The position numbers and the translations under genes were made by a program. From positions 1 to 46,021 of the forward strand of contig DATMML010000025.1 of the NCBI GenBank assembly GCA_035570235.1: 46,021 nucleotides of DNA, read 5' to 3'. Numbering within the stretch: position 1 is the first letter of the stretch; the number at the start of each line of letters is the position of its first letter. Shown here piece after piece: positions 7,688 through 16,628 of this stretch. The DNA comes from Vicinamibacteria bacterium (GTDB lineage Bacteria > Acidobacteriota > Vicinamibacteria > Fen-336). Under the pieces are notes generated by a model. It ran no database searches and was not told the DNA's origin. It saw nothing but the letters and a program-made list of their open reading frames with translations.

Positions 7688-9808
7688 CTACCGGACATCC
7701 TCGGCCACATGGAGGTCGGAGAGGATCCGTGCGCTGCTGTATGCGTAGGAACGGCCATCACGGGAAACGGTGATGCTGCCAACACCGACAAACCCCGTCC
7801 GATCCTTGGGGCCGAGCTCCTTCCAGGTCGTGCTCTTCCCCGTGTTCAGGTCGAGTCGAAGAATTGTCGCCACGCCCTTCTCCTTTGAGCCCTTTCTTAC
7901 GTAGAGGCGCCCACGGCTGTCCACCCCGACGGGCGACGACCCCCTCTCGGTGTTGGGCAGGGGCTGAGGCTCTCCTCCCTCGAGCGGGTAGAGGCACAGC
8001 CCTGCCTTGCAGCCGCCCACGAGGGATCTCCCATCGGACGTGAGGGCGTACTTCCAGAGGGCGACCCCCGGGGGAGTCACGGGTCGGGGCTTCGCCTCCT
8101 CCAGACCCCGTAAGTAGGTGCGTCGCTGGCCGCTTCCCTTCTCCCGGCCGGTGAAGAAGAACGACCGCCCATCCGGGTGCCACCCGGCCATCTCGTATTC
8201 CGCGATGCCCTCGTCCTTGATGGTGCGTGCTTCCCCGGGTCCCGTGGGCAGGAGGTCGATGTGGCTCGGGTCTTTCAAGGGGATGGTGAGCACCCATTTC
8301 GCGTCGGCGCTCAGGCCCATCGGCCGCCCCGGACCGATCCGGACGGGGGGAGAGCCATCCGTCCTCCGAACAAAGACCGTGTAGTCCGGCCCGCCGCCCT
8401 CGCCGCTCTCCCCGAACAGAAGCAGCCGGCCGTCGGGGGAGAGATCGCTCACGCTGGTGTAGTCCAGCCAGGAGAGATCCCGTTCGTCCGTGTCATCTTC
8501 CGAGCGGAAGCGGCTTTCCATGCGCACGGTCGCCCGCTCGATCAAAGCGCGGCCGTCCCGTGATACGTCGTGCAGGATGAGACGACCCATGGCGGGCGCG
8601 AGGGGGCGCTCGTGGCCACCCAGGTCGACGGCGTAGAGGGCGGAGTCGCTCCCTGCCCGCGTCGCGGTGAACCAGACCTCGTTCCCGCGGGGAGACCAGG
8701 CCAAGCCTTCGATGCTCCCCCAAGGGCCGGAAAGCCGCGTCGCCTTTCCCGCCCGGTCCACCACCGTCACGTACCCACGGTCGTCCCAGAATATCGGGTG
8801 CTCGAGAAAGGCCACGCGCTCGCCGTTCGGGGCTATCCGGATGTGGCTGGGGGAGAGCGCCTCGCAGAGGACGGTCCCTATCGGGAATTCGATGCGGCCG
8901 GGGCCGAGGCTATAGCGAACAACCGCGAAGTCCGAACCGTCCGGCAGCCAATCGGCCTGCACGACATTGTCCAAGACTTCCTTGGCCGGGCCCCCGGCGA
9001 GCGGGGCCCGGACCAGGGTGCCCTCCTTTATGAAGGCCGCCTCGCCGCTCCGCGATATACCCACGAGTCGACCGCCCGGACCGTCCAGGCGGCGAGAGTT
9101 GCGGCTCTCGACCTCGGCCGTGAAAAGAGCCGGGGGCTGGCCCTCCCAGGACGCGCCGTAGACGACGTTCCCATCGGAAGTGAAACGGGCGGACTCGACG
9201 AACCCGCGACTGAAGGTCAGACGCCGGAAACGCGGGACCGGACTCGGCCCACGTTGAAGGGTCAAGTACGCGATCACACCAAGACCGGTCACGGCCAGGG
9301 CCGTGGCCGTGGCCACGAGCCAACGCCGGTGGCGGTAGGTCGCCGTTTCGGGAGTGGTCACCCGGGACGCAAACAGGCCCGTCCGCTCGCCCGCCCCCCC
9401 CACGGTCCCAATCGGAACCAGGGGCGCGGCGCGCTGCCCCCCGGCCATCGACTCCGACGGGCCGATCCAACGATAGCCGCGTCGGGGAAGGGTCTCCAGG
9501 TAGCGGGGCGAGAGCGCGGAGTCTCCGAGTGCGCTGCGGATTTGGCGAACGCAGAAATTGAGCGACTGTTCGAAGTCCACGAACGTGCCCGCCGGCCAAA
9601 GCTCTTTCTGGATCTCTTCGCGGGTCACCAGTTCTCCCGCCCGCAGAGCCAGAAGCTCGAGCACCTTTGAAGGCTGTGGCTGCAGATGAACGAGTACGCC
9701 GGAACGCCGAAGTTCGCCGCTCCGAAGGTCGAGTTCGAAGGGCCCGAAGCGCAGGGCCTGCACCGCCCTCTCGCCATTCAGCGGCCCTAGGCTCTCTTCG
9801 GTTCTCAT
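7688..9808 (-). CDS. Winged-helix DNA-binding protein with one TM helix and TolB-like propeller
   Basis: The product is 706 residues from ATG 9808; a GTG at 9889 would add 27. Residues about 17-115 are an OmpR/CadC-type winged helix (LRFGPFELDLRSGELRR, PSKVLELLALRAGELVTREEIQKELWP, LNFCVRQIRSALGD, YLETLPRRGYRW). A single membrane segment follows at about 161-183. The rest, outside the cytoplasm, is a repetitive beta-propeller of TolB/WD40 type (WSPRGNEVWF, LSPDGRLLLFG, WHPDGRSFFFTGR). This CadC-like plan lets an envelope domain control a cytoplasmic DNA-binding head. Such fusions are strongly expanded in Acidobacteriota. Ligand and target genes are unknown. It is divergent from the cNBD gene at 10093. 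Confidence 0.88.
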   Translation of the reverse strand: MRTEESLGPLNGERAVQALRFGPFELDLRSGELRRSGVLVHLQPQPSKVLELLALRAGELVTREEIQKELWPAGTFVDFEQSLNFCVRQIRSALGDSALSPRYLETLPRRGYRWIGPSESMAGGQRAAPLVPIGTVGGAGERTGLFASRVTTPETATYRHRRWLVATATALAVTGLGVIAYLTLQRGPSPVPRFRRLTFSRGFVESARFTSDGNVVYGASWEGQPPALFTAEVESRNSRRLDGPGGRLVGISRSGEAAFIKEGTLVRAPLAGGPAKEVLDNVVQADWLPDGSDFAVVRYSLGPGRIEFPIGTVLCEALSPSHIRIAPNGERVAFLEHPIFWDDRGYVTVVDRAGKATRLSGPWGSIEGLAWSPRGNEVWFTATRAGSDSALYAVDLGGHERPLAPAMGRLILHDVSRDGRALIERATVRMESRFRSEDDTDERDLSWLDYTSVSDLSPDGRLLLFGESGEGGGPDYTVFVRRTDGSPPVRIGPGRPMGLSADAKWVLTIPLKDPSHIDLLPTGPGEARTIKDEGIAEYEMAGWHPDGRSFFFTGREKGSGQRRTYLRGLEEAKPRPVTPPGVALWKYALTSDGRSLVGGCKAGLCLYPLEGGEPQPLPNTERGSSPVGVDSRGRLYVRKGSKEKGVATILRLDLNTGKSTTWKELGPKDRTGFVGVGSITVSRDGRSYAYSSARILSDLHVAEDVR

Positions 9809-10092
9809 CCTTAATGTTCTGAGTGTACCGGAGCGATCGTCCACGCGCGATCCAACGGATTGGATGCTAGGTGGCGCGCTGAGCGTCACCGAGGAGCTCG
9901 CGCGTCACTATGGCCCCGAAGACAACATCGGCATGACCGACCCAGGTAGGGGGGATTTTGGGAGGTCGAGGCCGTCCTGTCCGGCTTCCGCCCGCTTGAC
10001 CCCATCGCGATGTGCGCCTTACGCTTCCGTCAAGGCCTAAGCCGGACGGGGCCGCGCCCGCCCAACCAGGCTTCCCTCATCGGGGAGAAGCG

Positions 10093-12843
10093 ATGGCAAT
10101 CGACTGGCGTGGGGGATCGCACGAGGAGTCGATCAACGACCTGATCGTCCGGAAGAAGTATGCGCGGGCCATCGAGCTGCTGAGGCTTCACCTCCAGAGG
10201 CGGGGGCGGAGCCCGGTGGTGAGGCTGCAGCTTGCCGACGCCTTGGTGATGGCGGGTAGAGGTGGGGAAGCGGTGCCGATCTTCCTCGGGCTCGCGGATG
10301 AGTTCGCCGCCGACGGCTTCATGGCGAAGGCCGTGGCGGCCCTCAAGCGAGTCGAGAAGATCGAGCCCGGTCGGCCCGATGTGGAGGCCCGATTGAAGGG
10401 TCTCACCCGTCGACCGACGGCCCCCACCGAGCGAACGAGTCCGGGCTCGCAGACCGTGACCACATCGCGGGATGCAGAGATTGGGATGGAGGAGGTGGGG
10501 TCCGCGACTTTGGCCCGGCTCCAGGCGAAAGGCCGGCCGGCCATCGAGAAGGTCCCCGACCCCCCTTCGGGAGTAGAAGCCGGTCCGAAAGCGGTTTCCG
10601 AGACCCCCGCCCCGAGGTCGACTCCCGAGGGCGAGGTCCCGGTCTTGGCTTTGGAGGCCCCCCGGGGGGGAACGGAGGACGCACCACCCTTGGGGCCGAT
10701 CGGCGGGGGAGAAGGCGTTCCTGACCAAACGCCGCTCGTCCAGGCCAGCGGAGGCAAGGCTACGTCGGCGCTCACGACTCGCATTCGGGGCGCCTTCCGC
10801 CGCTTCCTTACCTTGCTTCCGGTTCCGGCCGGCGCTGCCACCGGGGTGGAGCCGGAGGCGCCGCCCCTTCCGGAGGGGGCGGCCCCGGTTCCAGACACCC
10901 GCACGATCCCGGCTCCGCAGGGGCCCTCCGAACCCCCCAAGATCGAGACGCGAACAGCCGCCGAGGCCTCCGGCGAGCCTGCCTCCGCGGAAGAGGCGAG
11001 CGGACCGGAGCCCGCTCCCGGAACGAACCTCGAGCCGCCGCAGGGAGTGACGCCGCTGGGAAAGAGGGAGGTGGAGGCGCCCGAGCTTTTCCTTGAGTTG
11101 CCGCCCGCGGAGGCGACCCCGGACGGCGCTTCCGCCGAAGAGGAGCTGCCGGCTCTCGAAATCGAGGTGCCGGAGCCGGAGAGCGGCCTCGTTGGCTTGC
11201 CCGGCGATGCCGAGGACGAAGGCCTTCCCCCGTTGGAGATCGATGAGGACGTCGAGGAGGCCCCTCCCCTTCCTGCCCTGGCCGTCGTCGAGGATCCGCC
11301 CCCGCTCGCGCCCGTGGAAGCATCTCCAATAGTGGACGTCGTGGCCACCCCCTCCGGACTGAGCGTCGGGGAGAAGGTGGGCGGAACCGCTCAAGACGAC
11401 TTCTTCACCATGCCGGAGGAGGTCTTCCAGGACCGGGTCACCGATCTGATAGGGGAGCTTCTCAATCCCGCGGAAGCGGGGACCCCGATGGGGGAGGGCG
11501 CGGACGAGAGTCGCCGCCCCGCCTCGCCTCTCTCGCTCCTGACCGGACCCTTCCTGGAGGACCTTACGGAAGAGGAGCGACTGTCTGTCCTCCAGGGGTT
11601 GAGTCTCCGCGGCGTCGAGGCGGGCGACATCCTCCTCACGGAGGGCGAGGCCGGCCAGAGCCTATTCCTGTTGACCACGGGCGAGGTCAAGGTCTTCGCA
11701 AGGGATCCTACCGGGCACAACGTCCGTATCGGCGCCCTCAAAGAGGGCGATGTCTTCGGGGAGATATCGGTGCTCCAAGGCCGTCCGCGCACGGCCACCA
11801 TCACCGCCGCTGCGCGGGGGGAGCTCCTCGAGCTGGACCAAGAGTCCCTGGCGCGACTGACTCGGGATCATCCTCGGGTCATGGCGAAGATCGACGCCTT
11901 CTCGCGGGAGAGGAGTGATGACCGAGAAGCGGCCGCGGTCCGGGCGGGAGCGCGGCCCCTCGATCGCGCGCAGGCTCACCTGGGTCCCGATCTGGACGTC
12001 CATTTCGGGGGCAAACGACTCGAGCCACGCTTGCGGCTGCGGCTCGCGGACGCCTTCCTCAAGGGGGGGGAGGACCGGCAGGCGGTCCAGATCCTGATCG
12101 CCCTTGCCGATGACTTGGTGCAGAACGACTTCATCGAGAAAGCGGTGGCCCTTCTGAAGAAGGTGGAGGAGATCCAGCGCCGCCGAGCGGCGGCGCCCCC
12201 AGGGGAGGGGGCGCACCCCGCCCTCCCCTCCGGCCGCAGGCCGCCCGCCTCGCCTGAGCTCCCCCCCGGGGTTGGCGACTCCGCGGTCAGCGACCGCTTC
12301 CAGGATTGGCTGCTCGATCTCGTTCGGGCTACGGTCCAGCGCCGGCCGGGCGGGCCGGCGCCGCCGGTGGCGGCTCGGCTCCTGGACACGGCTGCTCTCC
12401 GAGCCTACGGCCGCGGCCTGCTGGCGAGTCGCCTGTTCAAGGGTCTTTCCGAGGAGGAGCTCCTCGCCGTCATCCAGGGACTGCGGCTGCTCACCTTCGA
12501 GCCGGGGGACATTGTCCTTACCGAAGGCGAAGCGGGGGGGAGCGTCTACATCCTGGCTACGGGACAGGTGAAGGTCTTCGTCCGGAACCGCTCGGGACAG
12601 GACGTGGCCATAGACGAGCTCGGTGAGGGAGCGTTCTTCGGGGAAATGGCGGCCATCTCGAGCCGGTCACGGGCCGCCACCGTCACTGCCGCTTCCGCGT
12701 GCACCTTACTTGAGTTGGACGGGCCCGGCCTCCGCTCCATCCTCCAGTCATACCCGGCCGTGCGGGACGTTCTCGAGCGCGTCTTCATAGAGCGGGCGAC
12801 CGACCCTCACGCCGCCTCCGTGCGAAGCCTGGAAGGGCGCTGA
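10093..12843 (+). CDS. Protein with duplicated TPR-like and cyclic-nucleotide-binding domains
   Basis: The product is 916 residues from ATG 10093 with a GGGGAGAAG RBS; an upstream GTG in frame is not supported. Layout: TPR-like helices at about 20-105 (VRLQLADALVMAGRGGEAVPIFLGLADEF, KAVAALKRVEKIEP); a long Pro/Glu-rich, probably disordered linker (about 110-470); cyclic-nucleotide-binding domain 1 (about 484-600, GDVFGEISVLQGRPRTATI); a second TPR-like unit (about 640-695, RLADAFLKGGEDRQAVQILIALADDL); a basic/Pro linker; and domain 2 (about 772-896, GAFFGEMAAISSRSRAATV). Both phosphate-binding cassettes keep the Gly-Glu and the Arg expected to contact a cyclic nucleotide. No HTH, kinase or channel is attached, so it looks like a scaffold or sensor. 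No partner gene is adjacent on the same strand. Confidence 0.85.
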   Translation: MAIDWRGGSHEESINDLIVRKKYARAIELLRLHLQRRGRSPVVRLQLADALVMAGRGGEAVPIFLGLADEFAADGFMAKAVAALKRVEKIEPGRPDVEARLKGLTRRPTAPTERTSPGSQTVTTSRDAEIGMEEVGSATLARLQAKGRPAIEKVPDPPSGVEAGPKAVSETPAPRSTPEGEVPVLALEAPRGGTEDAPPLGPIGGGEGVPDQTPLVQASGGKATSALTTRIRGAFRRFLTLLPVPAGAATGVEPEAPPLPEGAAPVPDTRTIPAPQGPSEPPKIETRTAAEASGEPASAEEASGPEPAPGTNLEPPQGVTPLGKREVEAPELFLELPPAEATPDGASAEEELPALEIEVPEPESGLVGLPGDAEDEGLPPLEIDEDVEEAPPLPALAVVEDPPPLAPVEASPIVDVVATPSGLSVGEKVGGTAQDDFFTMPEEVFQDRVTDLIGELLNPAEAGTPMGEGADESRRPASPLSLLTGPFLEDLTEEERLSVLQGLSLRGVEAGDILLTEGEAGQSLFLLTTGEVKVFARDPTGHNVRIGALKEGDVFGEISVLQGRPRTATITAAARGELLELDQESLARLTRDHPRVMAKIDAFSRERSDDREAAAVRAGARPLDRAQAHLGPDLDVHFGGKRLEPRLRLRLADAFLKGGEDRQAVQILIALADDLVQNDFIEKAVALLKKVEEIQRRRAAAPPGEGAHPALPSGRRPPASPELPPGVGDSAVSDRFQDWLLDLVRATVQRRPGGPAPPVAARLLDTAALRAYGRGLLASRLFKGLSEEELLAVIQGLRLLTFEPGDIVLTEGEAGGSVYILATGQVKVFVRNRSGQDVAIDELGEGAFFGEMAAISSRSRAATVTAASACTLLELDGPGLRSILQSYPAVRDVLERVFIERATDPHAASVRSLEGR

Positions 12844-13066
12844 GCAGCCGGGAAAGCGATTCGCCCCCGGAACCTCCGCCGCGGAAACCGTAGGGGTGCG
12901 ACCCGCGGACGGCTCAGTGATCCGTGACCCTCTGACCAGAGCCACCCAGGCTCCGGAGGCTCACCGACGCGCGCACGACTTCAACCCTCTGTCGCCAACC
13001 GTCTGGCTGTCAACGGAGAGCGCTCGCGCTTTGGAGGGCAGGAGGGTCGGGGCGACGACGACGCTG

Positions 13067-14326
13067 TCACCAGAAGAGAGGTGCGAGGCCAAGCGCGGCA
13101 AGGCCGAGCAGCAAGCCCAGACTCTGAATACCGGCCTGTCGGCTGGAGAAAGCGTAGGCGTAGACCCCCTTGACCACGTTGTTGCTGGCGGCCGCTATCA
13201 GGATTCCTGTTGACGCCAGCGGGAGGGGAGTGAGCGTGCCCGCGGCTTGGGTCAGGCCCATAATGAATGGGTCTACGTCCGTGACGCCCATGACGGCAGC
13301 CAGCGTGTAGACGCCCGTGCTTCCCAAGTACAAGACGGCCAAATGGGTACCGGCCAGCATAACCACGAAGAGCAGGGCAAAGAGAAGGGCGGTGCCCAGG
13401 GCCAAGGGGTTCTTGGGCTCGAACTCCCGCTTGGCGACCCCTGGATCCCCGCCACTTCGGGACCACAACCAGCCCCCGCAGATGGCCAGCGCGCTGAGGC
13501 TTAGGAAAGACGGTGCCAGCAAAAGCATCAGCGGTCGATTAAAGATGCCAATGAGCACGACTAGCCTCAAGTACATCATTCCCGAGGCGGTGAGTATCGC
13601 TCCCGGGACCAAGCGGCCATGGTCTTCGCGAGCCGCCCTCTTGGCCAGGACCACGGTCGTCACCGTGGAGGAATAGGCCCCACCCAGTACCGCGGCGAAG
13701 AGCAGGCCGCCCCGCTCCTTGGTGAGCCGTTGAAGGACGTAGCTGCCATAGGAGACGGTGCTCACCGCTACGACGACCAGCCAGGTCTTCGAGGGATTGA
13801 TCTGGAAAGGACCGATTTCGCGATTGGGCAGTACGGGGAGTGCGACCGCGGTCAGGAGTAGGAACTTAGTGAAGGTGAGGATCTCTTCCTGAGGGAGGCG
13901 GCGGGCAAGTCCCTCCAAAGCGACCTTCAGCTCCAGCAGCAGCGCGCTGGCCACGCTCAGCGTCGTCGCTATCCAGAAGTGTTCGTAGGACACGAGCGCC
14001 CCCACCAAATAAGTGGTAAGGGCCGACATTTCGGTGGTGATGCCGGCGAGCCCGGAACTGGCGAGTTTGTTCCGATAGGACAGGAGAAGAAACCCAGCCA
14101 CCACGACCAGTCCTAGGGTGACGGGGAGTACCTGCGGGCCCGAGAGAAGAGCAACCGCGTAGCCCATGAGGCCAATGAGAGGAAACGTGCGGACGCCTCC
14201 GAACGCATAGTGCTCGAGCCCTACCTTGTGCTCCTCCCGCTCTAGCCCGATGAGGAAGGAGAGGAAGAGCACCACCACGATCTTGATTCCTTCCGGGGGT
14301 AGCCACTGACCGAGCGATTCCACCAT
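13067..14326 (-). CDS. MgtC/SapB-like, DUF4010-family polytopic membrane protein
   Basis: The 419-residue product has about 11-12 hydrophobic segments. The N-terminal segment (IKIVVVLFLSFLIGLEREEHK...GGVRTFPLIGLMG) carries the G-L-E-R/GxRTF signature of MgtC/SapB proteins. The C-terminal part (GGAYSSTVTTVVLAKRA...SNNVVKGVYAYAF) matches DUF4010. Start ATG 14326 has a GAGG about 12 bases upstream. Family members sit in the inner membrane. MgtC itself is linked to magnesium limitation and F-ATPase modulation, but the role of DUF4010 proteins is unsettled. It is followed on the same strand by nothing for 220 bases, and the next upstream gene is 380 bases away, so it is probably monocistronic. Confidence 0.85.
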   Translation of the reverse strand: MVESLGQWLPPEGIKIVVVLFLSFLIGLEREEHKVGLEHYAFGGVRTFPLIGLMGYAVALLSGPQVLPVTLGLVVVAGFLLLSYRNKLASSGLAGITTEMSALTTYLVGALVSYEHFWIATTLSVASALLLELKVALEGLARRLPQEEILTFTKFLLLTAVALPVLPNREIGPFQINPSKTWLVVVAVSTVSYGSYVLQRLTKERGGLLFAAVLGGAYSSTVTTVVLAKRAAREDHGRLVPGAILTASGMMYLRLVVLIGIFNRPLMLLLAPSFLSLSALAICGGWLWSRSGGDPGVAKREFEPKNPLALGTALLFALLFVVMLAGTHLAVLYLGSTGVYTLAAVMGVTDVDPFIMGLTQAAGTLTPLPLASTGILIAAASNNVVKGVYAYAFSSRQAGIQSLGLLLGLAALGLAPLFW

Positions 14327-14705
14327 GGGTTTCGGGCCTCGTTCCCCCGCGGGTGCCGATGGTCATCGGCCTTCGGGGGGCGGAATCTATTGACTAAGGG
14401 CTCCACACCATACCAGAAACGACAGCCGGGCAGACCGTCCGCCGATCGGAGAGCCCCGGCGCCAGGCCCAAGCCAAGGATGCGGGACGGTAGGGGGAGGC
14501 CCATCCACGCTCGGGTCGAGAGATGCCGCCGGCCGGCTCTAAGTCCGGCGAAGGGGCTGGACCGGGCTCGCGCGTGATTCCGGCGTCCTACGATTCGCGC
14601 CGCGGGCGAACTCTCCCGAGCCGCCCGCCGCGAATCTGGATCTTCCGAGCCTTGGGGGCCGTTCGATCAAAAGCAGGGGGGACGTCGGCGCCGGTGGCGG
14701 CTGGT
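14327..14705. other. Intergenic region, no feature recognised
   Basis: This stretch of 379 GC-rich bases lies between two minus-strand genes and should hold the promoter of the DUF4010 gene. No open frame here has an RBS plus protein-like composition. I found no tRNA-like fold and no hairpin with a T-run. Confidence 0.4.
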
Positions 14706-16166
14706 TCAGAGCTTCAGCCAGCACCATTCCTTGGTGTAGGGGACGCGGCTCATTCGGTAGCCGGACTTCAGGCCGACCACGACGGTGTCGCTCCAGTTGA
14801 AGCCGCAACCGTGCTCCGTGTCATAGAGCCCGGGTTCCTCGGAGAAGCACATGCTTCGACGAAGCATGGTGTAGTCCCCGAGGGACAGATACGGGGGTTG
14901 GTGGCCCTCCACTCCTTCGCCGTGCCCGGGGCGGTGGTAGATGTACTTCTGGACTCCTTGCTCGAGCTGGAATCTCAGAATCTCGTGGGCCACGTGGGAG
15001 CAGGTGGAACCTTCCACGGACAGCTCGACCTGCATGTCGCAGCTTCGCTGGCTCACCTCCCACAGCTTGCGCATGTGGGCGTCGAATCCGCCCGCGGGGT
15101 CGGCCAGGATGAAGGCCCGGTAGTTCTCCCCCCCGTAGCCCCCGATGGAGGCACCCCCCGAGATCTGAAGGGCCATGTTGCGGCCGATCCGGTTGAAGTA
15201 GGGCTGGTTCGGGTGTGGGTAGGCGGTCACCGGCCCCACCCGCACCTCGATCCCGATGGTGGCTCCCACGCCATGGTGGGGTGTCCCCCCCGCCAGATCG
15301 AGGTCGGAGTAGAGCTGGTCGTTGATCCAGAGCTCCGTGGCCTTGGCCACCTCCCAATCCGTGACGTCCGTCCCATGGCTGAGGATGTAGTCGCGCGCAA
15401 AGCAGTGAGCCCGGTCGAAGTAGACGTAGGCCCGGCGCCAGAGGGCCAGTTCCTCCGCCGTCTTCACCTCGCGCATCTTCATAAGGATGTCTGAGATGTT
15501 GACGAAGTCGATGCCGCCCAGGACCTTCTTGGCCTTTTCGAGCTCCGAGGGGTAGAGTTCGCCATCGATTCCGATCTTGCTCCCCTGGATGCCGTGCTCC
15601 TTGATGCCCCGGAGCAGGAACTCGAAGAGGTCGACGGTATCTCCCTGGTCGATCGTCCCTTTGTAGGGGTACGCGCCTTCGGCGTGGAGGAAGTCGAAGT
15701 ACGTCCACCCCCCCCCGAACCACCAGCCTGTGACGAGGTCCCGGTCCAGGCCCGGATAGAGATACCAGGGAGCGGCGTCGTCCTTATTCATGAAGGCCGC
15801 CTGGGGCCGCTCCGTCTCGATGTGCCAGTACCCGGTGAGGTAGATGATGTTCAGGTGGTCACGGATGAGGAAGGCCTGGATGTCCCGGTCGGCCAGCTTG
15901 GCCTTGAGGCGGGTGACGGTGGCTTTGTTCCAGTCCAGGCCTAGCCGGTCGGCTTTCGCGGGAGCAGGGGGGCCTTCTTCGCCGGGCGCCGGCTTCAGGA
16001 GGAGCGCTTCGCTCTTCCCGGCCTTAGCCCGATCCCCGAGCATCCGGGTAAGGGACGACGCCCCCCCCGTCTGCATCGCGGCCACGTGGTCCACGCGGGA
16101 GAGAAAGCCCGAGCCCAGGAGCGCCAGACCACCACCTTTGATCCAGCGACGCCGATCCCTATCCAT
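14706..16166 (-). CDS. Tat-exported M24 (pita-bread) Xaa-Pro peptidase/creatinase-like protein with degenerate metal site
   Basis: The product is 486 residues from ATG 16166, backed by an AGGAGG site and a twin-arginine-like leader (DRRRWIKGGGLALLGSGFLS). The N-terminal creatinase domain (about 60-220: RDHLNIIYLTGYWHIETERPQAAFM) is followed by the pita-bread domain (about 230-480). In metal-dependent M24 peptidases the ligands are Asp, Asp, His, Glu, Glu. Here the aligned residues are Ser336 (ISGGASIGGY), Glu347 (GENYRA), His415 (PGHGEG), Glu444 (EEPGLY) and Ser459 (NWSDTVVV), so three of five are changed. Creatinase is a known metal-free member of the fold. The protein may be a metal-independent hydrolase or non-catalytic rather than an aminopeptidase. 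Confidence 0.85.
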   Translation of the reverse strand: MDRDRRRWIKGGGLALLGSGFLSRVDHVAAMQTGGASSLTRMLGDRAKAGKSEALLLKPAPGEEGPPAPAKADRLGLDWNKATVTRLKAKLADRDIQAFLIRDHLNIIYLTGYWHIETERPQAAFMNKDDAAPWYLYPGLDRDLVTGWWFGGGWTYFDFLHAEGAYPYKGTIDQGDTVDLFEFLLRGIKEHGIQGSKIGIDGELYPSELEKAKKVLGGIDFVNISDILMKMREVKTAEELALWRRAYVYFDRAHCFARDYILSHGTDVTDWEVAKATELWINDQLYSDLDLAGGTPHHGVGATIGIEVRVGPVTAYPHPNQPYFNRIGRNMALQISGGASIGGYGGENYRAFILADPAGGFDAHMRKLWEVSQRSCDMQVELSVEGSTCSHVAHEILRFQLEQGVQKYIYHRPGHGEGVEGHQPPYLSLGDYTMLRRSMCFSEEPGLYDTEHGCGFNWSDTVVVGLKSGYRMSRVPYTKEWCWLKL

Positions 16167-16510
16167 ATGACATCCTCCTGCCTTAGGAGCGGGTGAAGCG
16201 CGGCCCTCGGCTTCGGCTCTCGCCGCCGCCGGAGCGACGTAGGCGCAAGGATACAGCGAAGCGGGTTGGCCGAGGAACCGGCACCTCTGCCCCTGGCAAG
16301 GCCAGGCCGGAACACCCAGTTCGATCCTGGTTTTTCGAGAACGCGCGGCGCGCTCGAGGCCGAGGACCATATCCAACGGAGGTGGCGTGTGGCTCGCGGC
16401 ACTTGCTCCGACCCTCCTCCGCGATACGAAATCTCGGATCGATTCAACGTGGTGGACTTTCTGGTGACGCAGTCTCTGGGAGCGTGTAGCTGTAACCAAT
16501 TGAGGGCTTT

Positions 16511-16536
16511 AGACCTGCAGAGCTCACCTGAGGTCT
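16511..16536 (+). promoter_or_regulatory. Inverted repeat AGACCT-N14-AGGTCT upstream of TonB receptor
   Basis: A perfect six-base inverted repeat with a 14-base spacer lies about 95 bases upstream of the receptor start. It may be a regulator half-site pair. No known consensus is assigned. Confidence 0.25.
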
Positions 16537-16560
16537 TTGCTCCTTGGCTCGATCCTTGCT

Positions 16561-16576
16561 GATTGAAGGGTCAATC
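16561..16576 (+). promoter_or_regulatory. Short hairpin GATTGA-AGGG-TCAATC in the leader of the TonB receptor gene
   Basis: A perfect six-base stem with a four-base loop lies 53 bases before the start codon and 35 bases before the AAGGAGGG site. It could be an operator or a leader-RNA hairpin. Its function is inferred from position only. Confidence 0.3.
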
Positions 16577-16628
16577 GCTGCTTCATGAAAGTTGAGACCG
16601 CACTCTCTGTACATAAGGAGGGTCGTAA

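Larger units (their letters stand above)
16167..16628. other. Divergent intergenic region between M24 gene and TonB receptor gene
   Basis: This region of 462 bases drives two divergent genes. It becomes less GC-rich toward the TonB receptor. It contains two inverted repeats, listed separately. I see no clear -35/-10 pair and no credible gene. Confidence 0.4.

Noticed and set aside
9864-10037. Short plus-strand frame (57 codons) containing ELARHYGPEDNIGMTDP, possibly a gene remnant
   Set aside because: It has no RBS, its second half is low-quality composition, and it overlaps the divergent promoter region. The N-terminal string is suggestive but too short to name.
10188-11394. Long minus-strand frames opposite the cNBD protein gene
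   Set aside because: They are GC-driven shadows of the Pro/Glu-rich linker: repetitive, very Ser/Gly/Arg-rich, without domain motifs.
16255-16345. tRNA-like T-arm sequence (CCAG-TTCGATC-CTGG) upstream of the TonB receptor
   Set aside because: The flanking bases give no acceptor stem, no D-arm and no sensible anticodon arm, so it is a chance match.
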